DNA of 64,000 bases from Marisa cornuarietis (GCA_004794655.1 SMMW01000503.1:634001-698000); one strand, 5' to 3'; positions 12,213 to 24,397 are shown, counted from the stretch's first letter. Made by a program: numbers and translations. The notes: generated from the letters alone by a model not told the origin.

Positions 12213-12978
12213 TGAACAAATGAATAAAAGGATGAATGAAATTGATAATCCTTAAAACCATGTTGCCGTTTCCGTTATATTTCCGTTTTATCTTCAAAAT
12301 CATTTTCCCCCAGTGCTTCGTGACTAATGACACAGTAAAACTTTGTTCTCAGTTTTAAAATAGCTACCGCGAAACACTAAAGGGTTTACACAATGACAAA
12401 ACAACCTAATTTCTGTGAAAATAAAGAAATATGGAGGATAATCCGACGTCCCAAAAATATTTCGCGTCGTAATCAGGAAACCAAAATTTTCGCCTAAGGT
12501 CGGTCTTGGGACATTCTGTGAACTATTAGTTCCGCGATGGTGCTGATCTCTTGACCCTGTTCTTTTCACCAGCATCTGTTAGTACTGTCTGTCTGTCTTT
12601 CTGTTTTTCTGTCTGCCCCCATCCTTGTTATTATCCCTTTCACAAAGTTTAGTTCGAAATTTCTTTTGCGCTTTTTCTACAATTGGCCATTTTCTCTCGT
12701 TAGATTTATTCCTCCAAGAAGAGACGAGTTCTCGAACATTTTTCATCCTTTTCTATTTTCTCTCTTCTCTTTTATTTTCGGGACGCCCTTCTAGTCGATA
12801 AACACAAAGTTCTCCCACTCCACCGTTGGCAAGCAATCTTTGGAGTATTTGGAGCCACAGTTTGGAATTCAAGTGAATTTAAGGTATATCCAGACTCAAG
12901 GAACTTACAAAAATCCTTAAAGCTTGTGTTTTCGGGATATACTTAACAGACCCGTTTACCTGTACATGCATTAAGTGT

Positions 12979-12981
12979 GAG

Positions 12982-13032
<51 letters not shown>
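12979..13032. repeat. (TG)n-(AG)n compound microsatellite
   Basis: TG array with one T interruption, switching to AG at about 13,018. Confidence 0.93.
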
Positions 13033-14163
13033 CAGGGAAAGTCTGTGGTAGTGTAACACTTGTTGTCATTATTAACACAAGACTAGCTGTTGTCATCATT
13101 ATTTTGTTTCTATCGCAGTCTGTACTTGCCTTCTTCTCTAACTCTTTTGTGAGCTGACATCTTCCATTGTACTTTATCTTCTGCTGTCTTTATTTTGCGC
13201 CTTCCTATTGAGAATTACTATTTTGGGTATTTCTTTCCGCGTTCCCAATATTGAATTTATGTGGCTATGATTATTAATTAATATTATTAATAAGATTACA
13301 CCAAAGATGATCATTTCTTAACTCCCTCCGGCTTCCTGTAGCTTCACAACACACACCCTTCAAGACGCTTTCTAATAATTTACTTTTTGTAAACAAATAT
13401 GCTTGAAAAATCGATCTTTTTATTTAAGTAATTTGACTTTAAAAATCATAATTTTTTGTCAAACTATTTATCCTGATTTCTGCACCTTCTGCAGTCTCTG
13501 GATCCACGCGTTGGTTATCATCGGCTTTCACGTGTGTTCTTTGTCGATTATTTTCCTTTCCGAGCGATTTTACCTTTTCCTCCCTCACCTGTCGAAACTA
13601 AGGTTCTTTGTGTGTTCTCCCCGTTTCTTACTTTCTTGGCAATTAATTAATTTCTTTTTAGTATTATTATCTTTTGCTTGCAGCCCGCAAGTGTTAAGAC
13701 CAACATGAACATTAGCTTCCTCACCCCCCCAACTCCTCCCAAACAAACATTCATACAACTTGTGCTTTCAGTTGGTTTCTATTGTTTTTATTCTCTCACC
13801 ACCGCAAAGGTATATCAAATTTGATGAAATGCGCAGAAAATAGTCCCTAATACGATACGATCAATAAGAACTATAAGCTAGGGCAAGAGAACTTAAATCA
13901 TATTAACAAGCACTGGATTTGTTAAGTCAAATTTCTTAATCTGAAATGCGTTCTCGTGAATCGAAAAGATGATTTGTGAAATTTTAAAGATAAAATATTA
14001 CAATTATCTTAAGAGAAAACGTCTTATATATATATATATATATCTATGATGAACGAGGCATGTAATATTTAAAAAAAAATAAAGTAGTGCTACGAATATT
14101 TTGCGGAAAAATCAATCAATGAGAGGAAGGGTACACTAGCAGGGTGTTCACTCTTACTGACTG

Positions 14164-14213
14164 ACCTTGCTGTGATATAGCCTTAGCTGCTGGCTCGGCG
14201 AAAAAACACCAAT
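14164..14213 (+). mobile_element. 3'-end fragment of SINE family 1
   Basis: Matches the last 50 bases of the SINE copies at 39,866-40,062 and 22,520-22,707: ccttgctgtgatatagcctt, then gctgctggctcggcg, then aacaccaatt. The tRNA head is absent, so this is a 5'-truncated or decayed copy. A C-run follows directly instead of an A-rich tail. Confidence 0.75.
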
Positions 14214-14625
14214 TCCCCCCCCCCCTGCCATGTGTTTCTCCTTCATACATCTGCTACAACCTTCCCACAAGGCCTTTCGACCATTAACAAACTGAGCAAT
14301 ACACTGTTTTGCAGATGCTGATATATACTATGAGACTATATCGCAAGACAGAGGAATATTAGTTCTTACTGATGTATACTATCTTAGACTATATGGCTAT
14401 ACAAGTCTATAATAGTTCCCAGTGAAAATTGTAAAGAAAAGAATAATTTTTCACAAACAAATAATTGAAAGACCATTTTTTGAGAGTCATATTTCTTTGG
14501 AAGGACATAGACATAATAGAATCATTTCATGACAAACAGAAAAGAAGACGGATGAAGAGAGAGAGAGACACAGAAAGGCAGGCTGGGAAGAAGAGTGGTA
14601 GACAGCCGGACAGACAGGCAGGAAG

Positions 14626-14626
<1 letters not shown>

Positions 14627-14708
<82 letters not shown>
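14627..14708. repeat. (CA)n microsatellite
   Basis: About 41 uninterrupted copies, flanked on the left by AGAC/AGGC-type short repeats. Confidence 0.98.
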
Positions 14709-14712
<4 letters not shown>

Positions 14713-15887
14713 GGTCACCAGGTAGACAGACAAGCTAGTTTACCTTTTGTCCCGTGGGCTTGACATCCACCTTCACTTTCATCCACTTTCCAGGTTTCCA
14801 CGAATATGGACTTAATCCGCATCAAGTTCGCATACAACGCCGCCTCACTCACTCACAGGCCGCCTGTCTGCTCTTTCTTCTCGACCAGTCCTCTCCTCTT
14901 CTCCCCCCCCCCCGAACCCTCCCAACACACACACACACGCACTCACCCGCCTCATTTTCAGACCCTTCCTCGCAGTATTTCAAGATGCGAAGCACAAAAA
15001 AAAAAGTAAGATTATTCTAAAAGGTGATATATTACGATCACTGTGTCCGGCCTCCCCCATTGCTGGGTAGCGAGGTGAGACACGGGACATCGCTAACTCC
15101 CGCGGAACGCTCGCAGCGTGCAAGTGGCGCCATTTTGTCTGTCTTCCTCCGCTACAGGAACTTAACAGTCACCTCCCTTGATCGTCGACTTTCACCCTGC
15201 AAACCAGGCTGCTGTGAATTCGAAACCGTTCCGTTCTGTTTATTCGTCTGTTATTGTTATTAATAGGTTATTTATGTCAAACGTCTTTTTTTTTACCTTC
15301 CGATTTCCTGTAAACAATATATGAAACGAGGAATTTATTTATTTTTCTACTACTGTCATGTAATAAATATGTTATTTATTTGTATTTGTTTATTCACGAA
15401 GAAATATCTAGTTTTTATACTGACTTCTTTTAATCAATGGATGGACGGTATATGGATTAATATGTGAAGTAAACATATTTATGTCCTTTAGTACTATATA
15501 ATCTGCAATCCGTTGCGCGGAAAAAATATATTTTATTCTGTCTGCACCCTCTGTCTGCCTGTGTGACTGGGCGGCTGTCTGGCTGCTGTCTGTCGATCTG
15601 TTGTTCGTCTGACCGGGTGTCTGTCTTTCTGACTGACTGTCTGGCTGGTTGTCTGTATTTCGGATTCACCATCCCCACCCCAGGTTAGCACCTGCTCAAA
15701 TTAAGGAGAAACCGGGTTTGAAAATCAATTTCTATGTAAAACTTTCACACAACAAATCAGCAATTACGCTCCTACTTCCCCCCAACCCCCCATCTACTTA
15801 TATGCTTGGTATTGATGTATTCACCACCACCCCAACTCCTCCCTAACGAATACTCACTCCTCTGTACACAGTCGACAGTCGTTTCCC

Positions 15888-15918
15888 CTCACCTGCGTGA
15901 CGTCATGAACCTCACGTG
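15888..15918. promoter_or_regulatory. Perfect CRE next to a CACGTG E-box
   Basis: TGACGTCA (15,898-15,905) is the full palindromic CRE bound by CREB/ATF dimers, and CACGTG (15,913-15,918) is a canonical bHLH E-box; seven bases separate them. A minus-strand donor-like CGCAG|GTGAGG lies immediately to the left, preceded by ATGACGTCACG. The pairing suggests a promoter or enhancer core, but no transcript can be proved from sequence alone. Confidence 0.4.
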
Positions 15919-16647
15919 GCTCAAGGTTCCTCTTCCACTACATGATTGCACTTATCTGTCAGTCTCAGGTGACAGCAACTGTTTACCCCCAACAACATGG
16001 AAAACCCTCATGCAGAGTACCTACGTGACTAACACAGACCTGTGCTTTATTTAACTGTGTCACAACGGGTACAGAGTTTGCTTCCGTAGCTAATAAACCT
16101 GCCAGGTTGTCACACCTTTTGTATTTCAGAACAATACATGTCTCATGCTCTAGACCCATATCCAGTTCTTACTCAAACACATAATCGCCTCCCTTTTTGT
16201 AGGCGTCCTCTGGACATGGTTCGGACTTTCTGTGTGTTTTAAATATTTATAAGCGTTTCTGTCGTATAGAAAAATTTCTTACTTTATGTTTTATATAAAA
16301 ACAAGCTTTTACTGTTTGTATTTTGTTTTTCTTCTGTTGGATTTGTTTTCTTTGAATACGTTTTAAATGAACTTGCACCTTCCCACAATTTTTATTGTAA
16401 CCATTTCGTTGTTTATGTTTCATATAAACGCGTTTATGCTGTGTATTTAAGATCATTTTTAGGTGACTGGTTTGCTAGAAACCAAACCTGGCCATGCTGT
16501 TAACAGGAGCGAGAACTTTTAGTTTTTAATCTACTAAACCTTTATCAGCAAAGGGAGAAAAATTCTAAACGGAAAAGTAGATATACTCGGCTTGACTTCA
16601 TTTTTAAAGCAACATATTTTTAGCTACCCTCTTCTTCATCTCCACCT

Positions 16648-16687
16648 CGTCGTCGTCGTCGTCGTCATCATCATCATCATCATCATC
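16648..16687. repeat. (GTC)n-(ATC)n trinucleotide repeat
   Basis: About 6 GTC units then about 7 ATC units. The poly-Asp frame on the minus strand is a repeat artefact. Confidence 0.93.
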
Positions 16688-16833
16688 TTTATGAATCGTT
16701 GTCATCATCAACCAGATGTATTTTAAAATGAAAACAAAATCACCTGACAATAACCTGACATTACCTTTTTTAATTTGTAATCTGTGCCACACCTCTTTGT
16801 ATATTAAATTCCCCAAACTCAAACGTAAAATGA

Positions 16834-16834
<1 letters not shown>

Positions 16835-16882
<48 letters not shown>
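16835..16882. repeat. (TG)n microsatellite
   Basis: About 24 copies. Confidence 0.97.
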
Positions 16883-16883
<1 letters not shown>

Positions 16884-17099
16884 ATGTGTTTGTGCGCGTG
16901 TCTTTGTGCGAGTGTGCCCAAAATTCGATTTAGTCGAGAGCTGAACTTCGCTACAATCTTGCTAATATCATTGCCGTTGATATCATTGCCTAACCTACAC
17001 TATATAACGGCTTACTATACGAGTCATCTTACTATACGGATCACTATACGGACTGCAATGCTTTGAAGCCTTGCTCTATTTTCGTAACATTTTGGGGAA

Positions 17100-17225
17100 G
17101 CTGGCAGCCTCTTAGAACTAGTGGCGTTTGAACGCAAAGATGTGACAGCTAGCCAGTTCGAGACCCGTGTGACGCAACGCACTTTATCGAGTCCACCCAT
17201 GTGTAGATTGAGTACCTGGCTCCCT
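17100..17225 (+). mobile_element. tRNA-related SINE-like remnant
   Basis: A B-box-like core (AGTTCGAGACC, 17,155-17,165) is followed by CGTGTGACGCAACGC and then GAGTCCACCCATGTGTAGAT (from 17,190), a tail style I associate with molluscan SINEs. A weak A-box-like TGGCGTTTGAACG lies at 17,122. The boundaries are approximate. Confidence 0.35.
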
Positions 17226-17642
17226 AGAAGGCTCGGAGATCGCCAAGCCAGCGAGAGAGAGAGAGAGCATATGCAGACCTCCCTTTTAAAAAAATCCAAC
17301 AACCTTCACACCACCACCCCGTAAAGAAAACAAAAACTGTCCCTGGGATAAGTAGTCTCTAACACTTCACTCCCCTACCCACCTTTACCTTTACCTTTGA
17401 ACATCAATCAGAACATAAAAGAAATAAAATAAGAAAAAATAAAAATGTAAACATTTAAACATTAAAAAAAATCAAAATCAGAATCAAACTGTTAATTTAC
17501 TTTTATCAGGCTCTAAACTGGCCCAGTCCGTTTATTTTATTAACGAGACTTCACGAGAGATCTCAGCGGGAAATCAAAAGGAAGTTTGCGCAGACAGTAT
17601 CCTGGGCCGCCTGAAAACGTGTTTACGTGCAGACAGGAAGCC

Positions 17643-17719
17643 CACCTTTATCACGTGCAAACGCCGTAAACTGTTTACGGCATTTACGCAGGATAAAGGT
17701 GCGCATCCGTTTTGCGCAC
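17643..17719. repeat. 59-bp imperfect palindrome plus adjacent hairpin
   Basis: Centred on 17,672. Inner arms GCCGTAAAC/GTTTACGGC (9 bp, one-base loop) and outer arms CACCTTTATC/GATAAAGGTG (10 bp) share the same centre; 24 of 29 base pairs match overall. A second hairpin, GTGCGC(17,699)/GCGCAC(17,714), overlaps its right edge. Confidence 0.85.
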
Positions 17720-17724
17720 GATAG

Positions 17725-19361
17725 CCGCATCTTTTCATGAACTCACGTGTTAAGGGAGAGGTCAAGGCCACGAATGACTTATTTCCTCCTTCCTCGCCAG
17801 TTGGGTTTGTCATTTTTAAGAATTTATTTATTATTTTTGTTGTTGTTGCTACTGCTGCTCCTTTAATCACTTCGTGAAACGGGGAGGGTGGAGGAGAGAT
17901 CAGCCTCAGCAAGCAAAGAGAGACTAAAGATTTTTTTATTATGGCAGAAGCATAAACGGTTTCTGGAAGACACTTCCAGTTGCCACATGATCTGATATAC
18001 AGACTGTATGCACACTGACTGCAGAACCTTTTGAGGATCGAGGCTGCCTGCGTCTAGGATAGGAGAATCCTGGCGATGAATCATATCAAAGTTGATGCCA
18101 ATGACACAAATAAGCCCCATGGTATTTTTTTATAACCAGACCAGTGCATTGAATAATAAAGAAACTCAGCCACGCGTTGATGCAACAGGAAGGACGCAGG
18201 AGGGGAGGGGACAGAGGGGAAGATTGGTCTGCTTCTTCATCAAGGGCCTGCACTCATCCCGAGGGGTTTTGTTTCCTGAGATCAAAAACCCGCCTTTAGT
18301 CATGTGAAAGACAGTAAGACCCGTGCCATTTTTTGAGTAAGAGCGCGTGCTCTTTATTGAGCTCTGTCAATGATTTGTCAAGCAAGTTGTTACTAATTAA
18401 TAGGGCATCTTCTGGCAATTAGACCGCAGATTCAATAAGAGAGGAAAGGGGGGGGGATAATATACACAGTATCATTTCTTCGATTTTGAAAACCCTCTAG
18501 GAAGTCCTAGTCGAGCTTAAAACCTCGAAAAAATGAGTGTGTATTCAACAAATAGGGTTTACATGTTTGTTGTACAATATCAATCAGTTGAAGGAACAAG
18601 CTGATTTGTTTATTTCTCCAGCTTGCGTTCAAGACTCTCTGAGTCCAATGTTGGTAACAGCACAACCAGAAGCATATTTAGGACAGAAGAAATCTGAACA
18701 AAATTGTTCAGCAATTATTTCCAAAATACTTGTGTAATCAAATGTGACCACAAATATTTAGGTATTTGTTGGCTCATGTAAGAAAACAAGTACAGTACAC
18801 GATATTGCGGTGTGTCAGCAGCAACCTAAGCATGTGACCAGTTGTTCATCGTGCCGTCCGTGACATTTTGCTTATTTTACAAGTTTTCCGTTTAGTTTTA
18901 CTGTCGACAACAGTTTACACCATGAGTAGATTATCCAGGAACACGACATGGCATGTGTAAATACATTAAGCACACAATTTTTCGTTTCTTAAAAGTGTTG
19001 ACCTGCTTGTAAGTGTATAAATGTCAAAACAATATTTTACGCCTGCATATTCCACAATAATAATATTAATATCAACAAAATATGAACTATCAGCACGATC
19101 GCAAACGGTATGCATGTAAAACGAAAGCTAAAATGATGATTTATTCGACGAGAAAAGGAAGAGAAAGAAAAGGAATAGCTGCCTCCAAAGTAAGACCGGA
19201 GGGCACTGAACGAACTGAAATCATTAAGAGATTAAACCACAGAAGACTACAAAGATTAGAGATTGCAATACAGTGACCAGCTACTTGCAATACTCTAACT
19301 TTTTTCGGTAGGCAAACAAGGGTATGAACAGAAAAGTAGAGGAGGCACAACTGGTAAAATT
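17725..19361. other. Unannotated stretch
   Basis: AT-rich, with no repeats or frames that I can assign. Confidence 0.5.
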
Positions 19362-19752
19362 GTAATCTTACCCATGGCTTACTTCACAGAAACTATAATT
19401 ATACTGATGGTTTACTTCACAGAAACTATAATTATACTGATGGTTTACTTCACAGAAACTATAATTATACTGATGGTTTACTTCACAGAAACTATAATTA
19501 TACTTATGGCTTGTTTCACAGAAACTATAATCTTATTCATGGCTTATTTCACATAAACTGTTATCTTACTCATGGCTTATTTCACAGAAGCTCTAATTAT
19601 ACTCGTGGCTTATTTCACAGAACCTATAATCTTACTCGTGGCTTATTTCACAGAAACTATAATCTTACTCGTGGCTTATTTCACAGAAACTATAATCTTA
19701 CTCGTGGCTTGTTTAACAGAAACTATAATCTAACTCGTGGCTCATTTCACAT
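19362..19752. repeat. 33-bp minisatellite, about 12 copies
   Basis: Unit of 33 bp around ttacttcacagaaactataa. The first four units are virtually identical (attatactgatgg variant). Later units carry a cttactcgtggc variant, so the array has two homogenised sub-blocks. Because 33 is a multiple of 3, the frame stays open (11-residue period, YFTETIII), but the change of open frame between sub-blocks argues against a real protein. Confidence 0.93.
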
Positions 19753-19876
19753 TGAATAGTGATTTGAATAAATGATTTTTGCGGTTTTATTAAATACTAC
19801 AACATCTATTATCCAAAAAAACTACACAAATTATACTACAATTGTTATATTATCAGCTAAATGGTAGTAAATATTG

Positions 19877-19927
19877 CACACACACACACACACACACGCA
19901 CGCACGCACGCACGCACGCACACACAC
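19877..19927. repeat. (AC)n-(GCAC)n microsatellite
   Basis: AC array with an internal run of GCAC units. Confidence 0.93.
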
Positions 19928-20730
19928 CACAAATACTGTTACTACAAATGTTAATTTTAATAAATGATTTGAGCAATTTAATTAAGCGACCTGAGTCTGG
20001 CTGATGCTGGAAAAAGGCGCTATGCAAATGTTCTATTTCTTTCTTTATCTAAATACTATATTTATTATACAAAATAACCTCACAAATTATACTACAATTA
20101 TAACTGTTATCAGCTAACATTTTTACACACACAAACGGAAACAAAGATAGAAAAAGGATGGTATGCAGTAAGTTAAGCAGCATGCAAGTAAAAATCAAAT
20201 CACAATACGAGCAGCCAGCATTTAAAAAAAAATTAAGGTCTGGTGGTGTACCATTACAGTATTGCTTACAGACACAACATTTACTAAGGCAAAGTCTCGT
20301 TGTCGTGTGGTAATGTTAGCCAGGATTTCTCCTGTTCGAGCCTAACATGCGCGTAAACCACCTCCACTCCCACCACGAAGCTCAGGCGAGACGATAATTA
20401 TAATACCGGGGGTACATGTTTGGCGGGTGGTGTGGAAACTGCCGTGACACCGGCTGGCAGGCACTCGAGACAGGGAGTTGGCGAGGTAGTCGGGAATAAA
20501 GTAGAGCACTACTCACTACAGCCTATGGCTGACTAGGTCAAGTCGTCTGGACCGCTACGTCACCTCTTTCCTATTTTTAGACAGCCGATAGGTGGACGGG
20601 TGGGTGGGGGAGCCACGAAGCAGACGCGAAAGCAGCAGTATTTTCTGCTGATACAGGTGATTTTACGGCCTCGCGTTGATCGCTCCAGTCCGAACAGACG
20701 GGGATGTGTGAGGAGCTTGGGTAGTGTTTC

Positions 20731-20778
20731 TGTGTGTGTGTGTGTGTGTGTGTTGGGTGTGTGTGTGTGTGTGTGTGC
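20731..20778. repeat. Interrupted (TG)n
   Basis: Two TG runs separated by ttggg. Confidence 0.93.
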
Positions 20779-21098
20779 GGAGAAAGAGGAGGAGGGGGAG
20801 GTACGACACTCAACACACATTCTGTAGGCGGCTGCACACATGTGACGTGTATTTTGTGCGAGTGTGCAGCAGATATGTTGTAGACGTTTGTCCCCCAAAC
20901 ACAAACTGGTCGACGACGAACGAAAACCGCGAGGGCGCTGGGGTTGATTGTCAGCTCGGGGTTCTTTTTCTTTGCGCGAAAGAATCGCACTAGCAAAAGT
21001 TTGTTTCTAAACCCACGAACTCGTTCCTTCCTAGTCCATGTAATGTCTCGATGCTTACTGGTGGGACTCGATGATGGTCTAGCCCAGTCCTGGGCACC

Positions 21099-21120
21099 AT
21101 GGAGCGTCAGCTGTGCTGGC
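21099..21120 (+). CDS. Speculative first coding exon (22 nt)
   Basis: A near-ideal translation start context (GGCACCATGG) is followed after 22 bases by a GTGAGT donor (21,121-21,126), giving MERQLCW and one spare base. The flanks are relatively CpG-rich and include TGTGACGTCG at about 21,200. I do not recognise the peptide, which is too short to judge; chance is a real alternative. Confidence 0.18.
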
Positions 21121-21241
21121 GTGAGTCATGTTCTACTCTTTCCTTCTCTTTCTCGCATGCGTGCGTCCGAGAGCCGCCAGCACAGGGCGACGAGGGCTGA
21201 TGTGACGTCGTCAGGCAGGTCGGGCAGACGGGCGGTGTGAC

Positions 21242-21284
21242 AGGCACGCACGCACGCACGCACGCAGACAGACAGACAGACAGA
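21242..21284. repeat. (GCAC)n-(AGAC)n microsatellite
   Basis: Tetranucleotide array that switches unit at about 21,265. Confidence 0.93.
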
Positions 21285-22125
21285 GGTATTGTTCTAATTC
21301 CAGATTCACCTTTTGCAGTTATGTCTGTGTCTTCTAACAGTACGCACAACAGTTTAAGGACAGCCTCCGATAAAGGTAACTCACGACAAGTGAAGAATAT
21401 CCACATGACTGCTGGTTGGATTAACGTTCTGAAACATTTGCTTTCTTACATCGTCTGTATGTCTGCCTGGGACTGCTTGCTACGCACACACAAGTACCGG
21501 TGTGATTGTTCGAGTGGTTCGCTCAAGATCGAAGTCAGCATTGCGACTAAAAGGACACCGAAAAATAAAAGCATGGATCGGACTTTGGACAGATAACAAA
21601 ATTTTCCAGGATTTGTTTTAAAAACTATTAATAAAATTTGTATATGAAGGTGTAGAAATAGGGCATGTAGCTTTGTTTATTCACTTATAATCAGTGAATA
21701 TTAAAAGAAAGGGGATCTGGAGTATTAGCTCAATCTGAAAATCTGCTAGTCCCTCAGACGATAAGAATGTCGAATGGTAATCAAAACTGTTTTGGATGGT
21801 GGTTGACTTTGAGAACACTCCATAAAGGAAAGGAACGACACTAAACTAAAAGCAAAAGGAGTAAACGAAGTAAAGAGCGAGAAAAAGTAGGTTAAACAAA
21901 AGACAAATAAAAAAGTCATGCCTTAGACGTGGATAAACCCGCGGCCGTCGAGGAAGATTTTGTAATCCTAAATATTGAGTGCTCTTTCTGTTTTTCATTT
22001 ATTTATTTTGTTAAGAGCTTGTAACATTTCTTCTTCAAAATATGACTCATAAGGGAATGTGTCCTGGAGAAATATATCTTAACAATGCAGCGATAGAGCT
22101 ACTAAGGTCACCAGCACATGTTACA

Positions 22126-22252
22126 AAAGAAAAGAAAAGAAAAGAAAAGAAAACAAAACAAACAAACAAACAAAAGACAAAACAAAAAACAAACAAACAA
22201 AAAGACAAAAACAAAATAAAAGATACAAAAAACAAAAATAAAATAAGAAACA
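22126..22252. repeat. A-rich AAAAG/AAAC low-complexity tract
   Basis: AAAAG units, then AAAC and mixed A/C units. The poly-Lys and poly-Phe frames are artefacts. Confidence 0.88.
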
Positions 22253-22506
22253 AACTCCAGACATGCCAGATACAGATTTGTTGCCCGTGTGTCAGGGTTG
22301 TCGTCAACATTCTGCTTGAAACCTTCAAACGTTTCTACATCAGGACAGACGGTTCCATGTTTTGTACAGATGTGTTGGGAGAAGGTTTTGTTTCATAAAT
22401 CTGTAAGCTGAATTCCAAACAAGAGAGAGAAAGGATGGGGGTAGGCATTGGCGCATGCTGCGTATGCTGCCATCATACTGCCTGTGAGTGGTACAGTGAC
22501 TAAACG

Positions 22507-22720
22507 CCTTCTGTAGTCATTTTTTTTTAAATTGGTGTTTGACGCCGAGCCAGCAACTAAGGCTATATCAAGGCAAGGCAGCCAGCCCTGTAAATAGATA
22601 CCACATACAGAGAAAGAACAGCGTGCCCGAGACGAGAACTGAACCCTGGACAGCCAACCTTCATTGTATTGGTGACAGACGCTAACCGTTGCGCCACCGG
22701 ACCGCCTCCTTCTGTAGTCA
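22507..22720 (-). mobile_element. Full-length SINE (family 1) with perfect 13-bp TSD
   Basis: CCTTCTGTAGTCA occurs at 22,507-22,519 and again at 22,708-22,720, directly flanking the element: a perfect target-site duplication. The element runs on the minus strand from GGCGGTCCGGTGGCGCAACG (tRNA-type box A TGGCGCAACGG) through a B-box-like GGTTCAGTTCTCG to a 3' domain ending ACACCAATTT and an A-tail (T-run 22,520-22,528 on plus). It is homologous over its whole length to the plus-strand copy at 39,866. SINEs are mobilised in trans by LINE reverse transcriptase. The intact TSD implies a comparatively young insertion. Confidence 0.9.
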
Positions 22721-24335
22721 CATGTTAGGCGAGAGAACAAAATCATAGATTAATAACATTCCAAGTTTTAATATTTTCGGTTTTCGCTTAGATACATTGC
22801 AGAATGTTACTACTATTACATATATTCTTGTGTAGTTACTGTAGAGTATAATTTCCAAAATGTCAAATCAGTTTCTTCATTTATGCAGATAGAAAAAAAT
22901 ACTACAAAATAATAATAACGCTGTTTAAGTGAAATATTTTCCCAAGAAGAATTTGGTCTAATTTTCTTATTTCTATTTCTTTCATTACCATTCTTTGTTC
23001 ACTTTTGACTGGTTTATGTTAAGAATTAGGAGAATTTAGTGGTAAATGAGAGTGAAGGATCGAAACTCCACATTCTTTAAGAGTGACCTGTGTGGCGTGT
23101 TATTTGAAACAAAAAATGGCACAATAACATTTTTTCTATATAACTTTCTGAGTGCAGAGAAGCCGTTCTATTAATGAACCCCTCAACTCCACACCTTGCT
23201 TCGCACACTGTTTCATTCTCCGGAACAAAAGCCTTGATGAAGTTCATACGATAATAAAATCAATAACATTGATGTTATCAGTGTTTCAGTTTGGTCTTAC
23301 TTGTGGTCGAAAATTAAAGGGTAGTTTCATGTTATGCAAAATTTTCACACTTCACTTAACCAAAAAAAAAAAAACTTTTCTAACTAAAGTCAGTTTAACT
23401 CATCCTCCACTGATCCACAATTTACCAAAAATAAAAAGTTGCAACAAATTAATCAACACATCTTTTTATGTGACCTCTATCATTTCTACGATTTTAAAAA
23501 AGTTTTCCAATAGCTTATATTTAGCGACTTTATTTAGCAAAGACATCGGCTAAGATGTATTTAGATATGTGAGACAGTCGAGAGAAACGCTTAACATTCT
23601 GTGTACCCCTAAATGTATTTTATTTTTCCTAATCGATTAATATCTGAAAATGACATAAGATTGAGTTGAAGTGGATTTTAATTTAGTATAGAGCTTGTAC
23701 TTGTTCCAGGACTATATTCCTTCGCCCTCAAACGATTCTGGTTGACATCTTCCTCCAACCATTTAGACCTTTTGAGTCTTAACTTCTAAAATTAGCTCAC
23801 AGAAAGGTATTCTGTCTCTGTTCCTAACAAGTTCTGTTTTTATTTTTCCGGCAATGTTTATAAATGAAAAAATGGAGATAGACGCTTAGACATAGAGATA
23901 GAGAGATATAGAAACAAGAAAAAAGGTCAACTGCGAGCTCCATAACAGCGCTGAAGGTTGTGTAAATATTTAAATAAACCTTTCTAAAGAAAGTGACAAA
24001 GTCAAATTTCAGTTAATATGCCACATAAACACATAATAACACATACTATGTCACATTTGTGTGTAAGAAAAGGCAGAAGTTTGTGTAGTTGCGACTTAAA
24101 AGAAGACAACGGTAGAAGTATTTATTAAGAAATGAGGTACAGAAAGGTATGCGATGATATAACAATGGTCCGCGATTTGACCAGTGGAGGAGGCTGCAGA
24201 CGAATGTTGTATAAAGACAGTTAATGAAGCAAGGTGTGTGTAGTTATACGACTGACAGTCAGTCGACTGAGGAATCTTGAACATAATTGTGTACAATCAG
24301 TACGTTCTCATTCTTATGTGCAAACATAAAAACTC

Positions 24336-24338
<3 letters not shown>
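22721..24338. other. Unannotated stretch
   Basis: AT-rich sequence with no supported feature. Confidence 0.5.

Positions 24339-24394
<56 letters not shown>
24339..24394. repeat. (CA)n microsatellite
   Basis: About 28 copies. Confidence 0.97.

Positions 24395-24397
<3 letters not shown>

Larger units (their letters stand above)
11656..14163. other. Unannotated AT-rich stretch
   Basis: Contains (CTTT)n, a TG/GA repeat at 12,979-13,032 and a TA run at 14,027. Frames here are T-rich and hydrophobic by composition. No gene supported. Confidence 0.5.
14709..17099. other. Mostly unannotated stretch
   Basis: Holds C-runs, a TCTG-rich low-complexity block (15,540-15,660), the CRE/E-box pair listed separately, a T-rich block (16,240-16,460) and two microsatellites. 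No gene supported. Confidence 0.45.
19753..22519. other. Mostly unannotated stretch
   Basis: Contains AC/GCAC repeats at 19,877, TG repeats at 20,731, a CpG-richer patch with a candidate first exon at 21,099, GCAC/AGAC repeats and an A-rich AAAC/AAAG tract at 22,126-22,252. A box-B-like GTTCGAGCC near 20,333 may be another SINE remnant. Confidence 0.45.

Noticed and set aside
13789..13880. Minus-strand block with acceptor CTTGCCCTAG and donor GTGAGAG
   Set aside because: All three frames contain stops.
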